Positions 1 to 11,100 of a DNA stretch of 64,000 bases are shown here, one piece after another. Positions within the stretch are counted from its first letter, which is position 1. Every line of letters starts with the position of its first letter. The notes under the pieces are model-generated. The model was given only the letters and a program-made list of their open reading frames with translations, had not been told where the DNA came from and did no database searches. The stretch covers positions 62,001 to 126,000 of the forward strand of contig CAMPDV010000213.1 in NCBI GenBank assembly GCA_946699065.1, in the 5' to 3' direction. The position numbers were made by a program, and so were the translations under genes. This DNA comes from Loxodes magnus. Lineage: Eukaryota; Ciliophora; Karyorelictea; Loxodida; Loxodidae.

Positions 1-329
1 CAAAAGTATTTAACATTAGCTAAATAAAAAATTAAATAAAAAATAAAAAAAAAATTAATCATTAAAAGATATCTTTATGAAAGAGAAGCGATGAAAAGAA
101 GCTGAAAAAAAAATCTTTTAACTCTTCAATTTAAAAAATAAAAAAGATAATAAGATAGATTGAAACATCATAAAATGGATTTTAAATAAATAGAAGAGAT
201 AATTTAAATAAATTATATAGAATATATAAAGAAAAATAAAAGGATGCGCTTCATCTGCATAGAGCATATCAGCTGTACTGCTTGTATACTATTTAAAAAC
301 ATTTCTTAGATATATTATATAAAAATAAA

Positions 330-1052
330 ATGGTACCTAAGAAATAACAGACTTCACCAACAAAACCTTATAAAACTTAGTAGGATGTAGTCAATGATCT
401 CTGCTATCTTTAGATAGAGAATTAAGAAATAACAAAAGTAATTAAAGATCTTTATAAACTAACTAATGAATTGTAAAATAGAAAATTCAACACTACGATA
501 GGAATTGCTCTAAACCCGCACTTGCAACAAATTTAAGGTGGAATTTTACAGACAGAACAAATAGCAATAGAAATTTAAAATTTGAAAATACTAAACCAGA
601 AAAACTTAAAGAAAGTGATTCATTGGAAATAGAATAACAAACTGCAACAAAATATATTCCCTATCGGAAAATAATGATATGTTGACATTGCAAACTTTCA
701 TTATATAAAGTAAGAAATTGCTACCAATTTTAATAAAAATAAAAGAGATTAATATAAATCAAATGGTAAGATATGCTTAAAATAAGCAAGACAAGTGAAT
801 GTTTGCTTAATCTGTAAAAAACTCCAACTAAGCCGAAAAGCTCCTTATATCTAAAAGGAAGTAAACTATTTCAATGAAAATGATAGCGATTAGGCCTATC
901 GAAAAAAATAATGGAAAAAAATCTTAAAAATATCAAGAAACATGATAATGAAGATACAGGCAAATTTAAAGTGATAAATTATTTTTAAATAATAAATTAA
1001 CAAATTAATAAGTGGTAAACCAAATAAAGGTGAGACCAGAAATAATAGTGTT
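330..1052 (+). pseudogene. ORF1 (Gag-like, zinc-knuckle) remnant of a non-LTR retrotransposon
   Basis: With TAA/TAG as Gln, a frame opens at ATG 330 in the usual AAAATG context with MVPKKQQTSPTKP. It is frameshifted near 670, where a degenerate zinc knuckle can be read: C-[TGA]-H-C-x4-Y-x4-C, the His replaced by Tyr and TGA at the usual aromatic position. It ends with the motif KLISGKPNKGE at about 1010-1045. The same N-terminus (M-x-x-K-K-Q) and C-terminal GKPNKG motif recur at 45845, 47096 and, on the minus strand, 20777. In retroelements such a protein coats the RNA. Several frame breaks make it a pseudogene. About 100 bp upstream of the ATG, a less AT-rich stretch (240-300) is nearly identical in both copies and may belong to the 5' UTR or promoter. 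Confidence 0.6.
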
Positions 1053-1697
1053 TTGCTATAATAATATGTTAGAATAAAGAAATATCATAAGTTTGATTTT
1101 GATAAAATGAAGATTTATAGCATTTATATCTAAGACTAGAACAATCTAATTAAATATGAAAGTATTATTACAAAAGAATTTAGAAAATAACTGAAAATTT
1201 TAACAAATAATTAAGTTAATTAAAGTAACAAGAGGTAAATTCATACAAAAGGAAATCATACAAACGAAGTATCTAATTGATAATAATATTTTATATATCA
1301 TATATGAAATCTACAAAGAAATTTAAACTGGTAAGTAGCACTTGCGTTAAAAACACAAGAAAACAATTAATTCTCAGTTTAAGAAACATAATTAAACATT
1401 TTCTATGATCTCTATACTCTTACTACTTTTCTCAATTTTTTCTTTTATATCTTCTTTTTTCTTAAAATAAATCTTAATTTGAAAAAAAAACCTAAATATT
1501 TAAAAAATACTATAATCTAATTAACTGAAGTCACGAAAATTAACCTTTTTAATCTCCTTTTATTTAAAATTTTTTTTATTCTTTATAAAATCTAGTATGT
1601 TCTAGCTTTACCTTGTCTCGTTGTTGATATTTCTTTCTTTATAAATTTTAAAAATAAAAAATAATTACCTTATTAAGAAAATTTCTGTTGATTCAAT

Positions 1698-2174
1698 ATG
1701 AAAAAAGATGTAAAGAAGAGTTAAGAGGAAAAACCAATAATATTGAAAAATACAACATTCAAAAAAAAATTTTCAAATCTTTTTTTTATCTTATTAAATA
1801 GTAAGGAATTTTCATTAAAAATATGATGTACGAATTTAATGAAAAAATACTTTGAGAGATGTTAGTAACAAATTATAAGTAAAATTCGTGTAACATCAGA
1901 TAAAAAAGTCAAAAAGCAAGGCGAAACAAAAGTGAAACTTCTAAACTGATCCGAAATGGATTTAAAAAAAACTGTAATGAAGAAAACATCACTAATTAAG
2001 GAAAAATAACTAGAGAAAAACATCACTTTAAAAAAAAAGAAAATTAAATTAAAAAAAGAATCAAATTAAATGCTTAAAACTTTTGAAATATAACCATTTA
2101 ACTAATCACTTTGATTAATTAAAAAAACCAGAAGGTCTTCACAAATAGCAGGTATTGATAAATCTTAACTTTGA
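1698..2174 (+). pseudogene. Lysine-rich open frame with internal TGAs
   Basis: A single reading frame of 158 codons from ATG 1698 to TGA 2172 is dominated by Lys, with stretches such as KKYFERCQQQIISKIRVTS. It is interrupted in phase by TGA at 1824, 1947 and 2112. I recognise no domain. Copy 2 (48537) has lost one A in the opening run and is frameshifted at the third codon. TGA density is close to what random AT-rich DNA would give, so this may be a chance frame in A-rich DNA. Confidence 0.25.
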
Positions 2175-3388
2175 AAAAAAAAATTCTTTGTAGCCTAAAA
2201 AAAAGCAACGTGAATAAGAAAAAAAAACTTATTTTGTAAATGCAGAAAGCTTGAAAGATGTTAAGATATGATAAAACTTGTAAAATATTAGATGAAAAAT
2301 AATTGCTAAAAAAAATTAAAAGAAAAGAAAGTAAAAAAAAAATCAAACTAAAAAAAATCATTAAAAGTTATTAAAAAAGTAAAAAACGAAAAAAAACTAT
2401 AGATAAAAATAACGACATCAAAAAAAATGAAATAAAACAAAAAAATTTAATAAGAAAGATTTTTTATGAAGAAAATTTGATAAAAAAACTTGTGAGAATT
2501 TGAGTAATAAAGGAAGTTTGAGTCTGAAAGAGTAATTGAATTTGAGAAGATTAAATCGAAGTTTTTATGAAATTTTAAATAAATAAGAATGAAAAAATGT
2601 TTATAAGTAAGATAATCTCATTTTGTTTATATGATTTTTAATCTATTTTTTCTAAATTTGAATCCCATCATCGTTTTTTGAATTTTTTCATTTTTCTTAA
2701 GTTTTTGCTTTACTAAATTAATTATTAGAGCTGACATTTTTAGTAAAGAATAACTATTAGCAATTTTTTTCTTTATTACAAAAATTATAAATTAAGTTAA
2801 ATAAGGTTTTCATTAATTCTATTTCTTTAATCTTAAATTTTTTCGTATAAAAATTGGTAAAATCTGTCTTAAATCTTTTGTTATAGAATCACAAAAACGT
2901 ATTTTTTTTGGAGAAAAATGGTAAGAGTTACTAATAAAAAAATTCACTCAAATTATTTTTTTTTTTTTTTATAAAAAGACAATTTTTTTAATTTTATTAT
3001 TTAAGTAATTTTTTTGTAATATGATTTCTTATGTTTTAATTCTTCTCTTCATAAAATAAAGCATTTTTATTACTTTATTGATCTTTATAGAAAAGAGCAC
3101 TTTTTCACCTGAAGACAGCTAAAATTATTCTGCATAAAAAACTGCAATGTTTACAAGAAGAAGCTATATTTCATAAAAACTAGATAAGACTTAGGTCGAA
3201 TGTTAATAAATCACATTAAAAAAAGTTTTTAAAATCATTTTTTTTTTATTTTATAGATAAAATTAATTTAAGATTTAAATAAATCAAACGATTCTAAACT
3301 TTTAGTTTTATAATATTTATTTAATTTTTTCATTTTTTACATTAGATAAGAGTTTCAAAATTAGATCATTATTTTAAATTTAGAAATT
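2175..3388. other. AT-rich stretch without recognisable gene
   Basis: The stretch has A-rich then T-rich homopolymer-laden sequence and short chance frames only. The stretch 3110-3512 is present here but missing from copy 2, where sequence jumps directly from the equivalent of 3109 to 3513. Confidence 0.5.
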
Positions 3389-3531
3389 TCGAGACGGAAA
3401 CTCTTTTTCTTCCAAATGACCTGATGGTCTCTTTTAGGAATGTCAGGTATATTGTGTCGTATTCCCTATACAGATGCCAATGTGTTCCATAGATATGAAC
3501 AATATTTCAAGTTTATACCAAGAGCGGATAA
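3389..3531 (+). repeat. Diverged fragment of SINE-like family A
   Basis: It aligns in order with the 5' half of the element at 50638. Shared landmarks are a CGGAAACTC start, a GTTCCAT core, TTCAAG, and the block ACCAAGAGCGGATAA. Only the last block survives at the equivalent place in copy 2 (about 49840), so the deletion that removed 403 bp there has one breakpoint inside this element. Confidence 0.6.
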
Positions 3532-6500
3532 AAAATAAACTGATTGTGAGTTTTTTATTTTTTTTAAATTTAAATTTTGAAATAATTTTTATCTTTACTT
3601 TTCATATGTTATTTCCTAATTCCAATAATAATATTCTTTTCAAATTTCTATTTATGATTATAATTTATAGTTATTATTGTAAAAATTAAATAGCAAAATA
3701 AAAATGTTTAGTTATTTATTTTAATTTAAATTATTTTATTTTGCATATGTTTGTTTTTTTATTATAACTATTAGACAAAAATTTATTTTTGGTTAAAGTT
3801 TTAAAACATAATTATTCTAATAATTTTTTAACTGAACAAAAAGCAATTAGTTATTTTTTATAAAAGTAAAATTGTCAGAAAAATTTGCTTCCATATATTA
3901 TATTCAAAAATTAAGCATATTAATTTTAGTATTATCATTTTACTATTTATGATAATCTTAAATCTGTTAAAATTATAGAATCTTCAAACATTTTAAAATG
4001 GAATAATAGTTACATTAATAATTATTTTGTAGCTAACAGTAAAACTAAAAATAAGCAAATATACAAATACATTATAAATATAAATAAGTTTACAACCATT
4101 TATAGTTATTAATATTTTTTACCATTTTATTTAGATTATTATCACAAATTCTTAAATATTTATGAATAGATACAAATAATACTTTTATAAATAATTAATT
4201 AAAGATTAAAAGTAAATACTAATCTTTTTAAACTTAGCAATAGTTTATCCAATTGCCTAAATTTAAACTAAGCTAAAGATTTCTTAATTTTAATTTTACT
4301 TATACTAAAAACTTTTTCTGTATTTCTTTTTTTTAAATTATTGTTTAAATGATTTCGTGCATATTTTTTTTGTAAATCTTTACACTAAGTTGCAAAGAAG
4401 AAATTATTTTTTCGTGTTTGATTTACAAAAACATGTTCGAACTAATTGTCAATTTCCAAAAAACTTTTCTTTTCTTTTAAAACATTCTTAAAATTCTTAC
4501 TTATTATCTATCTTACAAGCTATAAAGTTTCTTATTTTTTTAGTTATCATTTTTAAAAGAATTAAAATCATAAGTATCTTTAATATTTTCAAATTTTTAA
4601 ACCTTTTATTTTCATATAAAGGTATATTCATCAATAATCCATTAATTTTGGTAGTTTTTTGATAAGTTTAAAAGTAATATCTTCTACTTATTTTAATTAT
4701 ATTCTTAGTATAATTATTAATTAATAAAACTATTATTTTTGTAAATTTAATTAAATAAACTTTTTATAGCAGATACATATTAAATTATCATTATTTGAGG
4801 AATAAGCATTACAGTTTTAACATTTAAATTAAGATTTTCAATTCTATTACTATTATCTTTTAACATTCTTCTTATGTAACTAAGAGAAGTAACTTTTATA
4901 AAGGAATTATTCAATTACAAAGTATGTTAAGGCTATATGAATCTATGATGAATAATTAAATTTATCTGTATTAATACTATTGGTATAATGATATTACAAT
5001 ATTTTATTATTTTTATAAAAATGTTTATAAACTGGTCATATAAAGCATTAATACTTATAGTATTTATGCTTTCAATTAACATAATTTAAATGCTATATCT
5101 TAATAAATTTTATAGTAATGTAGTTTGATTTTTTATAATAAATATTTTAAAAATTTCAATAGAAATAAAATTTAAAGAAAATAAAATGAAATTAAAAATG
5201 TAAATTTACTGTTTTAGTATAGTTTAAGTGAATGGGTTAACAAATAAAATTTGAAATATAATGCAATTTATGTGAAGTATGCTTATTAGTAATAATTTTA
5301 TAAAAAATATTCTTATAAAATATAATGTTTTAATTAGACTATTATTTCTTTTGATTTAAAAATTAAATAATTTACTATATATAAGTTAAACATTTACTTA
5401 CATTCTTTTACATTTCTAATAGTAAATTAAAAAAAACTATTTTTGTTTTTATAAATTAAATAGTTTTTAAAAATTATTAATTTCTTTTAATTTCAATAAG
5501 GTATAGTTTAGATATTACAAACATTTAAAGTTGATTTATGTTTGAAATCTTAGTATTGATAGAATATTTTCGGAAAGAAACCAGATTTTAGAAATTAAAT
5601 TTTGTAATTACAGATAGCTATTTTAAGCCTATAATTTTATCAATATTTACTCAAAGCAAAAATTTTTTTATTTTTATTTTTCCTTCTTTGTTAAAGTCGT
5701 TCAGAAAACACAACACAACTAAAGCCAGGTTGTCCCCAAACTCTAAAAATAAATAATTAATTAAATAGCTCTTTATTTAATTCTTTAGTATAAAAAAATA
5801 ATATTTTTGCTAGTTCGCTATTTTTTAATTTTTATAATTGATATGAATCTAAGTGTTTTATTTCTTTCTAATAATTTTAATATATTTAACTTTTGCAATT
5901 ATCCTAGCTACTTAATATATATTTTTCAATGTTTTTAAATTATAATAATAAATTTTTAAAAAAGCTCCAAAATTAATCTCCATCATTTTAATAGTTTATC
6001 TTTCAGATTTATGTGTATTTTTATTAAATAATTTAAGACCAAACTTAAAATGATTTTTGATATCTTTAATTATTATAATTTTTCTTTCAATTAAAAACAT
6101 TTAAATTTAAAAAGTTTCTTAATATCACTTCCTCTTCGCATTTCTTATCTAAACATCTTCTGATTAATCATTAATATTTTTTTTAAATAGCTTCATTTAT
6201 CCATCAAGTATTAATCTGTAAAATATTTTTATTTGTAATTCTACCTATATTTCTTAACTTCTAGGAAATGCGTTTATATAAACTCGATCATTAAGAATCA
6301 AATTTTTATATTTAAAAACTCCTAATTTTATACTATATTCATTTCCTTATATCTAATTACTAATTAAATTCCATTATACGATTGAAAGTATCATAATCTA
6401 CTCATATGCAAAGGGGGGCTATCATATGTTAATGTGAGCTTCTCTGCTTAATTCCATTGTTATATTAAAATTGACTATAATTTAAATAAATAATAAACTA

Positions 6501-7298
6501 AGGTTTTTTTAGTATGATTTAAATGCTTATATTAATCTCAAAGGTAATTTAATTCTTCACAGATAATCTAATAATAGTATATTCTCTATGTAATCAAATA
6601 TTATTTCCAAATATATTAAAATTGATATTAAATTAGATTTATTTAAGATTATTTGGAAAGATATCTATATTTATTAGATCACTCATATCTATTAATTGTT
6701 TATTAATTTTATATTTCTTTAGATAATTATACCTAATAGAGGATTATGTTAAAAAGAAAATTTACCATAATTGGTATCTGATCAGTCAATAATCTTATAT
6801 TAGAATTAAGAGAAATTGTTTTAAACAAGTTTTGATGATTGAAAAATGCCAAAACTATTTTTTCTTATAAATACTTCGATTAAATAAATTTATTTGCTAT
6901 TCCATTTATATTGACATACCCAATCCTAATCTGATTTAAGCTATTTCTTTATGATAATTTTTACGACCGAGCAAGTATTTTTTTCATATATACTTGAATT
7001 TATGTAAATTTGTCATGCTTTACAATTTTTTTGCTTTAAATATTAAAGATAAAACTAAATATATGTCATAGAAATGATAAATCATTTAGTCTCTTAATTA
7101 TATCTTTGAGTATTGCTTAATCTATAATATTATTAGATTAAAAATAAATTAAACTTAATTTTATATAGCCTAAAGATTTTTAATCTAAATGAATATTAAA
7201 TAAATAATTTTACATGATGATAAATATAATATGTGTAATTTTTAATTTATTTGATGGATGGATTTCATCAATTTTGCTTTAATAATACAACTAATTTT
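3532..7298. other. Long AT-rich stretch without supported gene
   Basis: I see no convincing frame on either strand with the ciliate code. The only short island of different composition is near 5690-5740, where a CACAACACAACT and CAGGTTGTCCCC stretch is conserved in copy 2 at about 51285. The interval 4300-5345 is absent from copy 2, where a SINE-like element sits instead. Confidence 0.5.
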
Positions 7299-7961
7299 TC
7301 ATTTTTTCATTTTACTAAAGTAAAATTTTATAATAATATAATAATAAAAATTGATTAACGTGGAGTCACCTTTATTTGGTTTTCCACGAATTAATAGTTT
7401 TTTGTTAACAAAAAGAAATTTCGATTTGTCTGGGTCAAGTCTAACATAAGTCCTCATGATTTTAAATTTATTTTTTCTAATGGTTTCCGATAGGTATATT
7501 CCCATTTATTTCTTATTGAACTCATTAAATGCATGCTAAATATGCGGAGCTTCTCTATTTAGTTGGAGTATTTTCTTCTATCAAATTTTTATTTCAAAAT
7601 TGCAGTAGATTCTCATAATTTTCCTTTAGGGAATATAAGTTATTGGGATATGCTATTCTACGTCCATTAGATCATTCATCGAAAGCTTTGATAGGAGTAT
7701 GCTTCCCGTCAATTCTGCGAATTGATTGAATTTAGGTTCTGATTATTCTATTTTAACATTTTCTTCTTATTTATTTCCAATTTTTTTATCTTACACATTG
7801 ATCATCAGAAATTCGGTTTTCTTTTCTAGTTCTTATACTTGTCTTAATAAGTTAAAATTTTGTTGTTGCATGACTCTGAGTTCTTAAAGTATTTTTTAAT
7901 ATTCGTTTCTTGATTAAGATGAAACCTCTTAAGAAAAGACTGATAACAAGAAATTTTCCAT
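7299..7961 (-). pseudogene. ORF1-type protein: coiled coil plus L1-ORF1p-like C-terminal domain
   Basis: On the minus strand an uninterrupted 126-codon frame runs from ATG 7961 (AAAATG context) to TGA 7581. It holds a heptad-like coiled coil, RVMQQQNFNLLRQVQELEKK, at about residues 30-55. After a frameshift the frame continues as FNEFNKKQMGIYLSET, then RTYVRLDPDKSKFLFVNKK and LLIRGKPNKGDST, ending at 7299. The spacing (hydrophobic GIYLSE, basic region, then K-L-L-I-x-GK) resembles the C-terminal domain of L1-type ORF1 RNA-binding proteins. That likeness is by eye. The GKPNKG motif links it to the zinc-knuckle ORF1 remnants elsewhere. It is placed head-to-head with the EN/RT gene at 8173, leaving about 210 bp between start codons. 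Confidence 0.55.
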
Positions 7962-8172
7962 TTTTTCCTCTTTTTTTATATAATAAAAAATATTAATTAA
8001 AAGTATCTAATTTCTATGATTTAATTCTTTATACTATTATTTCTATTAGAATAGTAAACAAGAATAAAAATAGAAAAAATAAATAAAGAAGATATATCAA
8101 ATTTAGTGTTATTAAAAAAATATATGATAACTATATTTATAAGCTAAAATTATTAATTAAATTAAATTAAAA
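7962..8172. promoter_or_regulatory. Short divergent intergenic spacer between ORF1-type (-) and ORF2 (+)
   Basis: This is 211 bp of AT-rich DNA between two divergent ATG codons, both in AAAATG/AAATG context. It is well preserved in copy 2 (53553-53765). If both genes were ever expressed, the spacer would have to carry both promoters. No specific motif is identifiable. Confidence 0.25.
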
Positions 8173-11100
8173 ATGAATGGAAAAATAAAAAATGTAATAT
8201 GGCATGATGTAACTAGTGTTACTCTTTGTATTTTATATTAAATCTATTTAAATATTACTTTTTTTATATATTTTTAGTTTCATCCACTTAGCTTTAACAT
8301 AAATCTGAGTAATTTATAAATTATTTTTTTTAGCATTCTTTTTCAATGTTGCTATTATAAAAACTAAATTTAAGAAATTAGATAAGAATTTGATGCTTAA
8401 ATATTGAAGAAACATCACTTAATTACTATTTGCTAAGAACAAATACAAGAAAACGAACTTAAAATTTAAAATACATTAACATAGAAAGAAAATGATATCT
8501 AAAATATAGCAATTTTCTATGCAAAATAATTAACAGAGATTTTTAAAGAATATTCTGATATTCAAACTTATTTAATTAGTAAAATATTATGAACATTAAT
8601 GCGAACTAAAACTAGATGCTTATGTAGAGATATCATATAGAAAGACAAAACAAAATCAAAGATTTAATTAATTTAAAAATCTTTAAAATAAGACACTGCT
8701 ACTCAGATGGTTTAATTTAGTCAACTTTATGAATAAAAACAAAGCTACAGTGTAGACATTTCAAATTTTATAATAAAAAATAATTAAATCTCATTATTGA
8801 TTAAAATTCAGTAGAATCAATATAAATTGTTAAAGAAGTTAGTAAGATGCATAATAAAGTAAAAGTAAATTGAAATTTATGTAACATAACTAATTATTTT
8901 AAGTTGATGTTGAAGAAATAATTAAAAGAAATAACTTTAAAAATGAAAAATTTATTTAATTTATAAGAACGAAAAAATGACAAAATCAAAATCTCTTTGC
9001 TTAAGTTGAAACTAGATTTATTACATTATCTAGTAAATTAAATTAGGCCACAATTGAACGAAATTAAGTAAAAATTAAAATAGATTAAAAACTAACATAG
9101 CAATCTGATGCATTAACTTTATTTATTATTATTTGTAATAGAAATTCAATAATCTAAGCTCCAAAGTTACTCCATATTTAAATTCACAATAATTAAAATG
9201 TTCTTTACTTTTGTGACCCAGGACTGAAAAAGAGGAGCAGAAGCAAATTAATTAAAAATAGCTCATTGCAATATGAATTAAATCTAAACAAAATAATTAA
9301 GTATTAAATAATTTACTCTATAATAAAGAATATATATTTTTAATTAATAAAACTTGATTACAATAAGACTTCATTCCAATATAAATTTAAGGATATAGAA
9401 TAATTAAAAAGATGGTGGGAGCTGAGATTGACCTTCTGAATCATACTTTCTGGATTTATGGCTAGGAACAAGTTCCTTTCCTGTCGCTGAGAAAGTCCCT
9501 GGTCAAAGTCAACCTTTGCAAGGGAACGCCTTCCTTTTGATTATCCACTTCTGATAGGGGCTTGAAGCCTGGCTGCCCATAGCGATGGAACTCCCTGGCC
9601 GCTGCTTTTCGAAAGCAACAGGATATCCCCATTATCCCATGAAGGGAATGTTGGGGTCGTTAAACTACAAGAAGTTGCAGTCCAAAACTCTTTAAGTTAA
9701 AATTAATTAATTTAAGGATATAGAAAATATTTTAAAAGTTGTGAATAATCCTAAAGATCAGCAGAGTTTGCTTTATTGTTAAAGAAGAACTTGATTAGAG
9801 ACAAATTGAAATTGACATTGGCGATTAAAATAGTCGTTTCTTAGTAATTAAAGTTAATAACATTTATTTAGCAACATATTATTTGCCAACAGAGGAAAAA
9901 ACTTTATCTGTCAAAGACTAATCAAATTAAAACTTAGAACATATCCTTAATGAAGTAGGAGATTAAGCCCTTATGCTATTGGTAGACTTTTATGCTCTTT
10001 TGTAAGAGTATGGGAGTAATAATTCATAAAATTAATAAAATAACGTTTAAAGATTAAATAATTTTATTAAAGAATATGATTTATAAATAGTTAATGCTAC
10101 ATAATTTGTTGTTTTTAGAAGTAGAGCAAACCATAAAACTTATTGCGAAGATTATGATATAGTCAATTATCATATTAACATTAATTAGATTACACTATTT
10201 TAAGTTTTGCATAACACTTGACTTGATACAGATCACTTTTCTATACTTTTTAACTTACTTATCTAAAATATTAATAGAAACATACCAATTCTAACTCCTA
10301 GAATAAATTTTAAGATTAATAAACTTTAAAATTTAGAAATTAGATCTAAATATAAAGTCTTATTTGAATGATGCTTGATTAATTTTGATATAATTGATTA
10401 AAATAATATAGATTAATAATACTATTTTATAAGACATTTACTCATTAATAATGCAGATTAAATCTTAGGATAAGTTACATAGAATAATAACTTTAATTTA
10501 CTTCCAATAAATATTATTAAGAGTTTTAACGCAGCAAAATAAGCACAAATAGCTTATCAGCAAGCTTTAGAATAATAAGGAAGGGTAAACTAGATAGTTT
10601 TGAAGTTGGCTTATTAAAAGATAAAAAAGTAATTACTGGAAATACAAGTAAAAATAAGCCAAAAAAATAGAGAATAAATGAATGAATCTCCTACTAAAAT
10701 ATTTAAGTAAACAAAAAGTTTTTGAATCCAAGAAAGAGAAATAATATGTATTTGGATTCATAAGGGTTTTCAAATTTCATATAAAATTAGGAAAATAATG
10801 TTCTTAATAAGCACAAAAACATTGATGAGGAAGAAATAAGAAAGTGTAATTAAAAAATTGATAATTCTTATAGAAATTGTGATTTCTTATAAGAGCAGGT
10901 ACCTATATATAGACAAGAGTTCGATCTATTTCATTTAAATGAAATTTAAACAATTATAAAGAAGTTAGGAAATAGATAAAATGGAGCTGATGGCATTAAA
11001 ACAGAACTCGTTAAATATGTTAATAAAGATTTTTATTTTGTGCTTTTGAAATTTATAAATAACATGCTAAGAAATCAAAAAAATCCGAATGAACTTAAGT

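Noticed and set aside
2119-2361. Phe/Leu-rich minus-strand frames such as this one and those at 33999-34250, 39850-40116 and 46590-46826
   Set aside because: They are reverse-complement shadows of A-rich plus-strand sequence and have no conserved motifs.
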